A stretch of 64,000 nucleotides of DNA from Phycisphaerae bacterium. Lineage in GTDB: Bacteria > Planctomycetota > Phycisphaerae > UBA1845 > UTPLA1. The DNA is taken from the NCBI GenBank assembly GCA_035275405.1, contig DATEMU010000003.1:248001-312000 (forward strand). The letters are read 5' to 3'. Made by a program: the position numbers and the translations under genes. The notes under the pieces are model-generated. The model was not told where the DNA came from, ran no database searches, and saw only the letters and a list, made by a program, of their open reading frames with translations. Shown here in pieces: positions 24,905 through 33,970 of this stretch; position 1 is the stretch's first letter; each line of letters opens with the position of its first letter.

Positions 24905-26833
24905 CTAGGGACAGGCAACAAGGACCCTGTGCGGCGGGGCCACGCGTCGGGTGGACTTCAAGTAACGGTCGTGCCAGGCCTCGAACATCAGCAGCTTCCA
25001 AAGGGTCGGGCCGTGCCGGCGGCGGCCGGACAGGTGTTCGGCAAGAAATTGCTTCATGATCGAGGCATCGAACCAATCTTGGCAGGCGGAGTTCCGGGCA
25101 AGGACTCGTGATTCAAACTCCGCGCGCAGCGGCCCTTTGAACCAGGCATCCAACGGGACCTCGAATCCCGCCTTTGATTGCGAGGCGATCGCCGGATCGA
25201 GGCGGCGCGAGAGCAGGGAGCGCAGCGGCCACTTGCCGGCGCGGCCGCGGATTCGCATGCGGGGCGGGATGGACCAGGCAAACTGCACGAACTCGTGGTC
25301 GAGCATGGGCGAACGGACTTCGACGGCGTGGGCCATGCTCGCGCGATCGACCTTCGTAAGGATGCCGTCGGCCAGTCCGAGGCGAATGTCGGCATATTGG
25401 CACTTCGACAGGTGATCGGGGGCATCACAGCCGTGGTAGTGTCCGCGGGAGTGCTCGAGCGGGTCGTAGTCGCCGAGTTGCGCGGCTACATCCGGATTCA
25501 GCAGGCGCCGAACATCGTCGGGTCGGAGCGTCGAAATCGAGAGCGCATGCGCCGTCGCCGCATCGACCGACAAATTCGCCAGCGTCGCGCGTGCGCGCAG
25601 CGGACGCGGCAGCCATGAGCGGTCGGGATAGAGCCGGGCCGCAGCGCCGAAGGCGGCGCGACGAATGGACGACGGTACGAGTTTTCTTACTTGCCCCTCG
25701 TAGCGATCGAATCGGTAACGCCGATAGCCCGCGAGGATTTCGTCCCCGCCATCGCCGGAGAGCAGGACCGTGGCGTAGCGCTTGGCGAATTGGGAAAGCT
25801 GGTAAGTGGGGATGGCGGAGGCATCGGCAAATGGTTCATCGAAGAACTCGCAAAGCGTGTCCGCCCAACCCACGGACTGCGGGCGGACGATGGCGTCGTG
25901 ATGGTCCGTTCCGAGAAGGGCCGCTACGGTGCGGGCCTTGGCGCGTTCGTCAAAGTCCTTTTCGTCAAACCCGCAGGTCAGCGTCACGACGGGGGCTCGC
26001 GACGTTTTCGTCATCGCCCAGGCCACGGCGGTGGAATCCAGACCGCCGCTCAGAAATGCGGCGACCGGCACATCGGAGACGAGGCGGCGAGACGTCGCCC
26101 GTTGCAAGTTTTCCCATAGCGAATCGGCGAGTTCGTCCAGCGGGCGGTCGCTCAGACCCTGGTACGCGAGGTCCCAATAAGGGCGGACCGTGACGCGGCC
26201 ATTTTGATACGTGAGTAAACTGCCCGGAGGCAGCTTATGAATGCCAGTGAAGATCGTCCTGGGAGACGGGATGAAACTGTACGTCAGATAGTCGGCGAGA
26301 GCGGTCGGGTCGAATTCCGCGCGGACTCGTGCGGCGAGGAGCGACTTTAATTCCGAGGAAAAGAGCAGGCGGTCATCGTCCAGGCAATAGTAAAGCGGCT
26401 TGACGCCGAGCCGGTCGCGGGCGACGAGCAGCCGGCGGCGCGGCTCGTCCCAGACGGCGAATGCAAACATGCCGGCGAGACGGTCCACGCACCGATCTCC
26501 GTGTTCTTCGTACAGATGGACGAGGCATTCGGTGTCGCTCGCGGTGCGGAAGATATGGCCGCGCGAGGCCAGGTCGTCGCGGAGTTCGCGAAAGTTGTAG
26601 AACTCGCCGTTGGCGACGGCCCAGATCGAGGCGGTTTCATTGCTGAGAGGCTGACCACCGCCAGTCACGTCGATCACGGCCAGGCGGCGATGGCCCAGGG
26701 CGACGTTTGGCGCGTCGTGGCGACCGAAGCCGTCCGGCCCGCGATGGGCCAGCGTGGCCGCCATTTCATCGCGCGCGGAACGGTCCTCCAGGGAGAGCGG
26801 AGCAGAGCTGACGATGCCGACGATGCCACACAT
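24905..26833 (-). CDS. asnB: Asparagine synthetase B-type amidotransferase
   Basis: 642 residues. The start is fixed at ATG 26833 because the family needs Cys2 as the N-terminal nucleophile (MCGIVGIV); longer starts would bury it. Glutaminase domain (1-190) with RGPDGFG and the substrate loop; ATP-pyrophosphatase domain with FLSGGLDST. In surface polysaccharide loci such enzymes often amidate sugar carboxyls or the product of a neighbouring adenylating enzyme, so the pairing with the PaaK-like gene may be functional; free asparagine synthesis is equally possible. Confidence 0.92.
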   Translation of the reverse strand: MCGIVGIVSSAPLSLEDRSARDEMAATLAHRGPDGFGRHDAPNVALGHRRLAVIDVTGGGQPLSNETASIWAVANGEFYNFRELRDDLASRGHIFRTASDTECLVHLYEEHGDRCVDRLAGMFAFAVWDEPRRRLLVARDRLGVKPLYYCLDDDRLLFSSELKSLLAARVRAEFDPTALADYLTYSFIPSPRTIFTGIHKLPPGSLLTYQNGRVTVRPYWDLAYQGLSDRPLDELADSLWENLQRATSRRLVSDVPVAAFLSGGLDSTAVAWAMTKTSRAPVVTLTCGFDEKDFDERAKARTVAALLGTDHHDAIVRPQSVGWADTLCEFFDEPFADASAIPTYQLSQFAKRYATVLLSGDGGDEILAGYRRYRFDRYEGQVRKLVPSSIRRAAFGAAARLYPDRSWLPRPLRARATLANLSVDAATAHALSISTLRPDDVRRLLNPDVAAQLGDYDPLEHSRGHYHGCDAPDHLSKCQYADIRLGLADGILTKVDRASMAHAVEVRSPMLDHEFVQFAWSIPPRMRIRGRAGKWPLRSLLSRRLDPAIASQSKAGFEVPLDAWFKGPLRAEFESRVLARNSACQDWFDASIMKQFLAEHLSGRRRHGPTLWKLLMFEAWHDRYLKSTRRVAPPHRVLVACP

Positions 26834-27017
26834 TGGAGCGCTCGCAAGAGGACCGGGATTCGAAAAACGGGCAATAATCCCTTGTTTTCTATCGGCAATC
26901 GTTGCCTGGCAGGCCGTTCGGTCGGTTGGCAGACCGTGGAAAACCCCGCGCAACTGGCGGAGGACCGATTACGGCGATATAGTTAAGGAAGTCACGCAAG
27001 ACCTGTCGGAGCACCAC

Positions 27018-27284
27018 ATGTCCCCCCATGAACATCTGCTGGCGTTTTTTCCGAACCTCGGCTGGCAGGAACTACTCATCATCGCGTTCATCGCCCTGCT
27101 GATTTTCGGGCGCCGGTTGCCGGAAGTGGGCCGCTCGCTCGGCAAGGGGATCGTGGAATTCAAAAAGGGGCTGCAGGACACCGGCGACGAGATCAAACGC
27201 GCGAATTCCACGCCGACGAATTCGGGAGGCAGCGCCGCTCACAGTCCATCCGAAAAGAAGTCCGAGCCTCCGAGCGGGGAATGA
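27018..27284 (+). CDS. tatA: Twin-arginine translocase subunit TatA/TatE
   Basis: 88 residues. One membrane helix (LLIIAFIALLIFG), the FGxxxLPEVGRSLGKG hinge with amphipathic helix, and a charged tail: the standard TatA layout. GGAG lies 6 bases before ATG 27018, and the family sequence begins right there. No tatC is in the window. Exports folded proteins; the redox proteins of this genome could be clients. Confidence 0.9.
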   Translation: MSPHEHLLAFFPNLGWQELLIIAFIALLIFGRRLPEVGRSLGKGIVEFKKGLQDTGDEIKRANSTPTNSGGSAAHSPSEKKSEPPSGE

Positions 27285-27322
27285 TCGGCAGTCACCGTCC
27301 TCGCCACACTTCTGGAAGCCTC

Positions 27323-27940
27323 TCAATCCGGATTGCGATCGCCCGCGAGCTGCTCGATGAGCAGGCCGATGGCCTGTTCCACGGTGGCGGGGGTGGCGTG
27401 GCCGGGGATTTCCAGCGGTTTGATGAGGGCGAAACCGATGGCGGCGTGGATGAGTTGCCAGGCGAGACCGCTCGCGGAGACATCCTCGCGCACCTGCCGG
27501 GCCCGCTGGGCGCGGCGGATGACGTTTGTGAGAAACTGAGCATAACGCTGGTAGTGCTCGCGCAGGGCGGCCTGAATCTTCGGCTCATTGAACTCGGCCT
27601 GGGCCGAGAAGATGACGCGATAGAGCTGCTTGGTGCGAGGATCGGTCGTGGCGGGGTTGAGCCGCAGCAGGACGCGCAGTTGGTCCTGGGGCGATTTGAG
27701 CGGGGCGATGGCCTTGCGCCACTCGCGAAGGACTTCCCGGCCGACTTGTTCGAGCAGAGCGACGAACAACTCCTGCTTGCTCGCGAAGTGTCGATAAAGG
27801 ACCGGTTCAGAGATTTGGGCCGTGCGCGCCAGCAGCGCCGTCGTCGTACCCTGATAGCCGTGTTCGGCGAAGCAGGCGATGGAGGCTTCCAGGAGTTGCC
27901 GCCGTCGATCCGTGGCCTTCATGCGCGGCGGTTTGGCCAT
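27323..27940 (-). CDS. TetR/AcrR-family transcriptional regulator
   Basis: 205 residues. N-terminal HTH (about residues 10-55) with ASIACFAEHGYQGTTTALLA and EPVLYRHFASKQELFVA; C-terminal ligand domain about 60-195. ATG 27940 is 5 bp after the stop of the hydrolase gene, so they are one transcript and this repressor may control its own operon. The ligand is unknown. Confidence 0.9.
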   Translation of the reverse strand: MAKPPRMKATDRRRQLLEASIACFAEHGYQGTTTALLARTAQISEPVLYRHFASKQELFVALLEQVGREVLREWRKAIAPLKSPQDQLRVLLRLNPATTDPRTKQLYRVIFSAQAEFNEPKIQAALREHYQRYAQFLTNVIRRAQRARQVREDVSASGLAWQLIHAAIGFALIKPLEIPGHATPATVEQAIGLLIEQLAGDRNPD

Positions 27941-27945
27941 CCGTG

Positions 27946-28896
27946 TTAGTTCCCGGAATTGGGCAGCCGATTGGCGGTCGCCGTTCCCGGGCGACCCGAA
28001 GCGCCCGTTCGTGCTCTTTGTGTCGTGGGGGATCGACCGCGCGGACGCTTGTTTCCGTGTTGGGCTGTCCACTCCGCGACGGGCACGCCGATCAGTTTTC
28101 GATCGTCGCCCATCACGGCCGGGGCGATGAATTCGGCGATAAACTCGCGGCTGGTGCAGTCGGTGTGCCGGCCCTCATACCCAAAATCGCTGAAGTCATA
28201 GCGATAGGGCACGTTGTGCAGCTTCGCGTATTGGCGTTCGGTGTCGGGGCCTCGTTGGTCCGGCAGGCGAAAGCCCACCAGGCCCGCGATCCCGTCTTCG
28301 GCCGAACTGCGATCGACCGTCCCGGTGTACCAGACGACGTTTTTGAGGATGGGATCGAACTCGGAATGGACGACATACAAGCCGCCGCGAACCCGCCGCA
28401 GCGCGCGAGTCAGATCGTATTTGCTGGACAAGCTGCAACCCAGGAAAACCGCGCGGTCGATCTGGATCCCCTCAGGGAGGTATTCCAGCGCGAATGCGGC
28501 GATGCCGGTGCCGGCGGAAAGGGCGATCAAATTGATCTTCTGACTGGGATATTGGCGTCGGTACCGTCTGATCTCGGCGGCGAGTTCCGCGGCCTTCGAG
28601 CGGTTGCGCGAGAGGTTCATCTGATCGCCGGCATGCGTCAGGCTCTGCCAGGTGAAGACATCCACTTCACCGAGATAGCCGGCATCCTTGAAACCGCCGG
28701 GCACGTCAATGGAACCAACATAACCGATCGGCCCGGCGCCGCCGAGGTAAAAGGTCAGGCCCTCGCTACGGTCGCCATCCTGCTGCGTCTGCGCGAGGAG
28801 CCGGACGGCCGTTCCGCAACCGGACGACAGTAAGGCGAGCGGCGCGAGGAGAAGAATGAAGAAAGGGAAATATCGCAAAGGGTAACGCCGGGTCAA
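27946..28896 (-). CDS. Lipoprotein with alpha/beta-hydrolase-like fold
   Basis: 316 residues. Lipoprotein signal with Cys27 (LLSSGC). A candidate catalytic triad is visible: S126 in ALSAGTG, D180 in HSEFDP and H243 in GRHTDC, spaced as in alpha/beta hydrolases; the nucleophile elbow is a variant of GxSxG. The last 35 residues are Arg/Pro-rich and may be dispensable. It starts at TTG 28896 with no good ribosome site, so the start is uncertain. Likely an envelope esterase or lipase; substrate unknown. Confidence 0.7.
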   Translation of the reverse strand: MTRRYPLRYFPFFILLLAPLALLSSGCGTAVRLLAQTQQDGDRSEGLTFYLGGAGPIGYVGSIDVPGGFKDAGYLGEVDVFTWQSLTHAGDQMNLSRNRSKAAELAAEIRRYRRQYPSQKINLIALSAGTGIAAFALEYLPEGIQIDRAVFLGCSLSSKYDLTRALRRVRGGLYVVHSEFDPILKNVVWYTGTVDRSSAEDGIAGLVGFRLPDQRGPDTERQYAKLHNVPYRYDFSDFGYEGRHTDCTSREFIAEFIAPAVMGDDRKLIGVPVAEWTAQHGNKRPRGRSPTTQRARTGASGRPGTATANRLPNSGN

Positions 28897-28998
28897 TATT
28901 CGTTCGAGGCACCCACACGGTCGGCATGCGAGAGCGGACGCCGCCGCGAACGAGCAATTATAGACGCGACCGGCGGTATGTCGAGCTTAACCGATTTG

Positions 28999-30438
28999 TC
29001 AGGCCGACTTTCTTTCAAAAGGGCGGCAGATCTGGATGCTTCCGCGGCCGGATTTCTTGGCCTGGTAAAGGGCCCGATCGGCGGCGGCAAGCAAACCCGC
29101 CGGGGTCGCCGGGCGATTGTTCATCAGGGCGGCAATTCCCGCGGTGACGCCGGGGACCGTGCGTCCGTCAAACATGACCTTGACGCGTTGGGCGAAGAGC
29201 GCCATCAGGCGCTTGGTGAGCCCCATGGCGTCCTCGGCGCAGACGCCGGGCAGAATGAGCACGAATTCGTCTCCGCCGAAACGAACGGGAATGTCATCGG
29301 CGCGGAGGCACTGGCGCAGAAGTTCGCCAAGGAAGGCCAGCACCTCGTCCCCCGCCTGATGGCCGCGCTCGTCGTTGAGCCGCTTGAAGTGATCGAGATC
29401 GAGCATCACCAGCGAGAGGTCGAGGTCGGCGCCCTGGTGGGCGGCGAAGATGATTGGAAGCTGTTCGTCGAGGAAGCGGCGGTTCTTGACGCGCGTCAGC
29501 GGGTCGAGCCACGCCTCGCGCTGGAACTTGCGCAGATCGCGCGAAATCTCGCGCGTCTGGGAGGCAAGCTGGAGCGCCATGCGCCGCTCCACGCGCTCGG
29601 CCTGACCACGCCAGTGAAAGGCCTCCTCCTTCAGGCCGTTGACGCAGCGGGTCAGCTCTCCCAGCTCGCCGGGCTCCGGTGTTGCATCGGCCAGGGCCGA
29701 GTCCGCCCGGCGCTTGCTGGAGACCTGCAACAACCGCTCGATGGGCCGCGCAACCCGCCGCCGGAGGGCCCCAGTAGCCAGTAACCACCCGAAGGCTGCC
29801 GTGGCGGTCACGAGAGCGCAGAACCCCCATCGCGTAGAGCTGAGTCCGGCGAGATCGATCGCTCCCATCAGCAGAACCACCCGTGCCGGGCGCTGCGGGT
29901 CAAACTGCGGCCCCAGATTGATGTCCACGCGCTGGATCACCGGAAATTCGGCGGCCAGTTCTGGGGGCGAAGGTCTCTCCGGGGCCGCTCCCGACGAATC
30001 AGTCGGCTGATCGGGATGGAGAAAGGAAACGAGATCGTCGTGGCACATGGTCTGAGCCACGCATTCGCCCTGGGGGTTGAAGACGGCGGCCGCAAGAATG
30101 GCAGGCTGCAAGGCGAGGTTCTGGCAATCACGCCGTATCTCGTCGGCAGAGAGCCGGTTGTTGGACCGCCATTGCGCGGCGAGCGTCTGGGCCAGGATAG
30201 ACGCAGCCGATTCCTGCGCGCAGCGCGCCTGGTGATGGAGCGTGAGTTCGTGAAATCCGAGGGAAACGACGACGACGGGCAATATGGCGACGACCAGCCA
30301 CCGACGAAGGAGTCGATCGAGCGAAGATCCTCGATGACGCGGCGCTGCCGGCGCCTCGGAGGCTTCGGGGCGAAGTGAAATACCCAATCTGGCGTGGTCT
30401 TCGAGTCGCAAGTGGTAATCTGTCCGCTGCCTCCGCAC
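28999..30438 (-). CDS. Membrane diguanylate cyclase (GGDEF)
   Basis: 479 residues. First helix at about 46-62, periplasmic sensory domain 63-200, second helix 203-222, a short HAMP-like linker, coiled coil (about 265-305) and a GGDEF domain (about 307-475). The active site RFGGDEF (386-392) is intact and the inhibitory I-site RADD (379-382) stands at the usual distance, so this should make c-di-GMP with product inhibition. No EAL domain. c-di-GMP often controls exopolysaccharide synthesis, which fits the nearby locus. Confidence 0.92.
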   Translation of the reverse strand: MRRQRTDYHLRLEDHARLGISLRPEASEAPAAPRHRGSSLDRLLRRWLVVAILPVVVVSLGFHELTLHHQARCAQESAASILAQTLAAQWRSNNRLSADEIRRDCQNLALQPAILAAAVFNPQGECVAQTMCHDDLVSFLHPDQPTDSSGAAPERPSPPELAAEFPVIQRVDINLGPQFDPQRPARVVLLMGAIDLAGLSSTRWGFCALVTATAAFGWLLATGALRRRVARPIERLLQVSSKRRADSALADATPEPGELGELTRCVNGLKEEAFHWRGQAERVERRMALQLASQTREISRDLRKFQREAWLDPLTRVKNRRFLDEQLPIIFAAHQGADLDLSLVMLDLDHFKRLNDERGHQAGDEVLAFLGELLRQCLRADDIPVRFGGDEFVLILPGVCAEDAMGLTKRLMALFAQRVKVMFDGRTVPGVTAGIAALMNNRPATPAGLLAAADRALYQAKKSGRGSIQICRPFERKSA

Positions 30439-30521
30439 GCGGCGCGCGGAGACTCGCCGGTCCTTTCAGACTAACTCTACGATTTAGTCAAGCGGCCGGG
30501 GGGGGAGCAGGTCCGATAGGA

Positions 30522-31181
30522 CTATTTCGCGAGGTCCGCGGACGCGGGAGTCGCTGCCGGTTGGGTGGAAGGTGGCGGCTTTCGCGGCGGGCGGACCGCG
30601 CCGAAGCTCTCGGACTTGGCGCGGATTTCGCTTCCGCGCTCAGGATTGCGCACCGCGTGAAAGGTCCCGAAACACAGAATCGGCCCCGGCCGTTGCGGCA
30701 GGATCGAAAGGATGTTGACTTCCGCGATGGGCGTCATCCACACGCGATAGCTCCCGCGATAGGTCCCATCCTTGCCGGTGATCACGGAGCAAACCCCGGT
30801 GTGGATGTTGAAGCGCTGGTTGCCGGCCGGCGACAGGATAGCGGCGCGGACCTCGCGCTGTCGAAGCGGATAGTCGCGGCCGCTGCCGGCGGGGGGGCCG
30901 TCGAGGGCAAAGGAGAGGTCGATTTCCACGTCGCCGAGCCTGCCAAGAAACAGGTTGGCCTTGCGGCATTGCATGGCGAGGTTGAATTCGCCGGTTTCAT
31001 CGAGCCACCAGTAACACTCCTGTGCGTTGAAACGCCACGGCTCCGTGCGGGGCGGATCGATGGCATTGGTGTTGAGGGAGATGAAGTTGATCCTGGCGGA
31101 ACCGGAACAACCGCAGAGACTAATTGCGAATAGCGAAAAGCGAATAGCGAAATACGAGGCTGTCGCCGTTGGCGTCTTCAT
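30522..31181 (-). CDS. Lipoprotein of unknown function with repeat-encoded signal peptide
   Basis: 219 residues. The hydrophobic core FAIRFSLFAISL of the signal, just before the lipobox LCGC, is encoded by heptamer repeat units (TTCGCTA-like). The mature part is rich in beta-like segments and ends in a Pro-rich tail; no family recognised. ATG 31181 is used. An alternative TTG at 31214 overlaps the glyA stop and would add 11 more repeat-encoded residues. It is downstream of glyA on the same strand. Confidence 0.6.
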   Translation of the reverse strand: MKTPTATASYFAIRFSLFAISLCGCSGSARINFISLNTNAIDPPRTEPWRFNAQECYWWLDETGEFNLAMQCRKANLFLGRLGDVEIDLSFALDGPPAGSGRDYPLRQREVRAAILSPAGNQRFNIHTGVCSVITGKDGTYRGSYRVWMTPIAEVNILSILPQRPGPILCFGTFHAVRNPERGSEIRAKSESFGAVRPPRKPPPSTQPAATPASADLAK

Positions 31182-31212
31182 TTCGCTATTCGCTATTCGT
31201 AATTCGCTATTC
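31119..31212. repeat. Heptamer repeat in inverted arrangement
   Basis: Left arm GCGAATAGCGAA-type units (31124-31151), right arm ATTTCGCTATTCGCT onward (31180-31212), with about 28 bp between. The arms are exact reverse complements over about 15 bp and can form a long hairpin. The right arm counts as TTCGCTA, TTCGCTA, TTCGTAA, TTCGCTA. The left arm lies inside the lipoprotein coding sequence. Confidence 0.8.
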
Positions 31213-32530
31213 AATGCTTGGGCAGGGGAAACTGCTCACAAAGCTCCAACACCTCGCCGTGGACCGCGTCGATCGCCGCCTTCGCGCCACCCGATGAAAG
31301 GACGCGATCGATCAGCCCTGCGATCCGCCTCATCTCGTCCGGGCCCATTTTACGGGTCGAAAGCGCCGGGGTGCCCAGACGCAGTCCGCTCGTCTCCATC
31401 GGCTTGCGCTCGTCGAAGGGGATCATGTTCTTGTTGACGACAATGCCCGCCTGGCCGAGCCAGTCTTCGGCCATCGCGCCGGAGACGTTGGGATAGCCCT
31501 TGCGGAGGTCGAGGAGCATCAGGTGATTGTCCGTGCCGCCGGAGACCAGGGATTGGCCGCGCGACAGGAGCGATTCCGCCAGGGCCTGCGCATTGTCGAG
31601 AATGAGCTGCTGATACGCCTTGAACTCCGGTCGCAGCGCCTCGCCAAAGGCGACCGCCTTGGCGGCGATGATGTGCATGAGCGGCCCGCCTTGCAGACCA
31701 GGGAAGACCGCCGAGTCGATCTTCTTGGCCCACGCCTCCCGGCACATCGTCAGGCCCGCGCGGGGGCCGCGGAGCGTTTTGTGCGTCGTCGTCGTCACAA
31801 ATTCCGCAAACGGAACCGGGCTGGGGTGCAGGCCGGTCGCGACGAGACCGGCGATGTGGGCGATGTCGGCCATGAGCAGCGCGCCGACCTCCTTGGCGAT
31901 GGAAGCAAAGGCGGCCCAGTCCCAGAGGCGTGGATAGGCCGACGCGCCGGTGATGATGAGCTTGGGCTTGCAGTCGCGGGCGAGGCTGCGGACCTCGTCC
32001 ATGTTGATCCGGCCGGTCTCGCGGTCCACGAAGTAGTGCGTCACGCGGAACCATTTGCCGCTGATGTTGACGGACTTGCCGTGGGACAGGTGGCCGCCGT
32101 GGTCAAGGTGCAGCGAGAGAATCATGTCGCCGGGCGTCCGCACGGGCTCGCCGGGGTTCTTTTCCTTCTGCTCGGCCTCGTCGAAGCGCGAGCCGGGGTT
32201 CATCGCGGCGAGCAGCACGGCCTGGTTGGCCTGGCTGCCAGAGTGCGGCTGGACGTTGGCATGTTCGCAGCCGAAGAGGGCCTTGGCCCGGTCGATGGCC
32301 AGCCGCTCGACGGTGTCCATGTGCTCGCAGCCGCCGTAGTAGCGCTTGCCGGGGTATCCCTCGGCGTATTTGTTGGTGAAGACAGAGCCGGCGGCGGCGA
32401 GCACGGCCGCGCTGACGTGGTTTTCCGAGGCGATCAGCTCCAGCGTCCTGGCCTGACGCTCTTCCTCGGCGACAAAGGCCTTCCAGAGTTCGGGGTCTTG
32501 ATCGGCGATGGGATTCTTTTGAAGGCTCAT
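31211..32530 (-). CDS. glyA: Serine hydroxymethyltransferase
   Basis: Pyridoxal-phosphate enzyme interconverting serine and glycine and feeding the one-carbon folate pool. 439 residues. [15 protein letters not shown] holds the PLP lysine; [10 protein letters not shown] and [11 protein letters not shown] are family signatures. The N-terminus is a little longer than in E. coli. Start ATG 32530. No glycine riboswitch was seen upstream. Secure. Confidence 0.97.
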   Translation of the reverse strand: MSLQKNPIADQDPELWKAFVAEEERQARTLELIASENHVSAAVLAAAGSVFTNKYAEGYPGKRYYGGCEHMDTVERLAIDRAKALFGCEHANVQPHSGSQANQAVLLAAMNPGSRFDEAEQKEKNPGEPVRTPGDMILSLHLDHGGHLSHGKSVNISGKWFRVTHYFVDRETGRINMDEVRSLARDCKPKLIITGASAYPRLWDWAAFASIAKEVGALLMADIAHIAGLVATGLHPSPVPFAEFVTTTTHKTLRGPRAGLTMCREAWAKKIDSAVFPGLQGGPLMHIIAAKAVAFGEALRPEFKAYQQLILDNAQALAESLLSRGQSLVSGGTDNHLMLLDLRKGYPNVSGAMAEDWLGQAGIVVNKNMIPFDERKPMETSGLRLGTPALSTRKMGPDEMRRIAGLIDRVLSSGGAKAAIDAVHGEVLELCEQFPLPKH

Positions 32531-32609
32531 GGCTGACTAATCTAGCGCAAAAACAACGATCGGACAACTGATCCGCGTCGAGGAATAGGACCAACAGGTC
32601 GATTAGGCC

Positions 32610-33890
32610 CTATTGCTCGTTTGTTTTGTCCAGCCGCCCGATCACGCGCGTTTCATCCGGCGAGATCATCTCGTACACCGTATTGCGCCAGGCGAAGCGG
32701 CGCGTGCCGATTGATGACGCGAAGACCGACTGGTGCAGCATCCCCGCGAAAAAGATGCCGGCGATGTCCCAAGCGGCATCCTTCCATGTCACATCGGGCG
32801 GCCCGAGGATCTGCCGAACCGCCAGTTGCCGGAAGGTGACGAGCGCCAAGGTCAGAAGCATGACGACCATCCAGCCGGCGAAGGCCCACCAACCGGCGGT
32901 CATCGAGCCGAACCAGCCCAGCAGGCAAAGAAAAAAGAGCACGGCGGCCGCCGAGCCGCCGAAGACAAAAACGGTGCATAACAAGAGGCCGGTGCGCCAG
33001 ATGTCCGGGGCACAAACCCGGGTGATGATCAACTGCCGCCGGGCAAACTCAAAAAAGCCGCGCAGCGTCGTGCGGTCATGGCTGGGGATCAGGGCCTGGG
33101 GGACGAAACGGATGATGAGCCCCGCGTCGCGAACCGCCCGCGTCATCTGGTAATCGTCGGAAAGCGCGTGGCTCCAGCGGCGGGCGATGTCGAGCGACTT
33201 GAAGCGATCGAGGCGGACGGCGGTCGCACCGCCCCAGCAGAAGTTGCGTTGCTCATCGCGGATAAGGGTGACGCTTGCGGCATTCCAGACGGAGCGGAGA
33301 CCGTTGGCAATTCCACCCGACGCACAGTACCAGCGAAAGCCTGTCGCCGCGCCGACGGCCTCGTCGTTCAACGGCGCCACGAGATGGCCCAGCCAGTCGG
33401 CGGAGGGGACGGCGTCGGAATCGAGGAAGACCAGGACCTCGCGGTCCGGCGATACCTGCTCCACGGCGGCCAGGAGGTTATGGATTTTCTGTGAACGTTG
33501 CTGTGTCAGCCCGGCGACGACGCGCCGGTGGCGAACCAGCGTCCAGTCCGCCGTCCAGCGGCCGATCGCCTCGTACGCCGGGTCCTCCTCCGATTCGAGG
33601 GTAAAGATGATCTCGTAATCGGCGTAATTCTGGCAGCCGAGGCGCCCCACGGTCTGGTGCAGCCGCTCGTCCACGCCGCAACAGGGCAAGATGACCGCGA
33701 CACGGGGCTGATAGAGAAATCGCCCTTCCGCGTCTTTCAGTTTCCTGGCCCCGGCCGTGGTTCGACGGACATAGAGGTATAAGCCGAGCGATTCCCTGAC
33801 CAACCAGAATCCCTCGTAATAGGCCAGCGCGGTGAAGACCGCGACGACGAAATACACCCAGGTTTCGGCAGATAGCTCCACGAATGGCAT
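32610..33890 (-). CDS. Family 2 glycosyltransferase, membrane-bound
   Basis: 426 residues. N-terminal membrane helix, GT-A catalytic domain with VAVILPCCGVDE, DSDA (D2, the DxD motif in VFLDSDAVP) and DDYQMTRAVRDAGL (D3 region), then RRQLIITR resembling the (Q/R)xxRW motif, and about four C-terminal helices. The layout is like ceramide glucosyltransferase/HpnI-type enzymes, which glycosylate lipids. The acceptor is inferred only. ATG 33890 is divergent from the next gene, with about 80 bp between them. Confidence 0.88.
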   Translation of the reverse strand: MPFVELSAETWVYFVVAVFTALAYYEGFWLVRESLGLYLYVRRTTAGARKLKDAEGRFLYQPRVAVILPCCGVDERLHQTVGRLGCQNYADYEIIFTLESEEDPAYEAIGRWTADWTLVRHRRVVAGLTQQRSQKIHNLLAAVEQVSPDREVLVFLDSDAVPSADWLGHLVAPLNDEAVGAATGFRWYCASGGIANGLRSVWNAASVTLIRDEQRNFCWGGATAVRLDRFKSLDIARRWSHALSDDYQMTRAVRDAGLIIRFVPQALIPSHDRTTLRGFFEFARRQLIITRVCAPDIWRTGLLLCTVFVFGGSAAAVLFFLCLLGWFGSMTAGWWAFAGWMVVMLLTLALVTFRQLAVRQILGPPDVTWKDAAWDIAGIFFAGMLHQSVFASSIGTRRFAWRNTVYEMISPDETRVIGRLDKTNEQ

Positions 33891-33970
33891 CTTAAGGAGT
33901 CGGTACCGGCACACAAACACGACGCGATTGTCGGTACAATCTCGTGGCTGGCGGAACCGGAGCAACGTTG

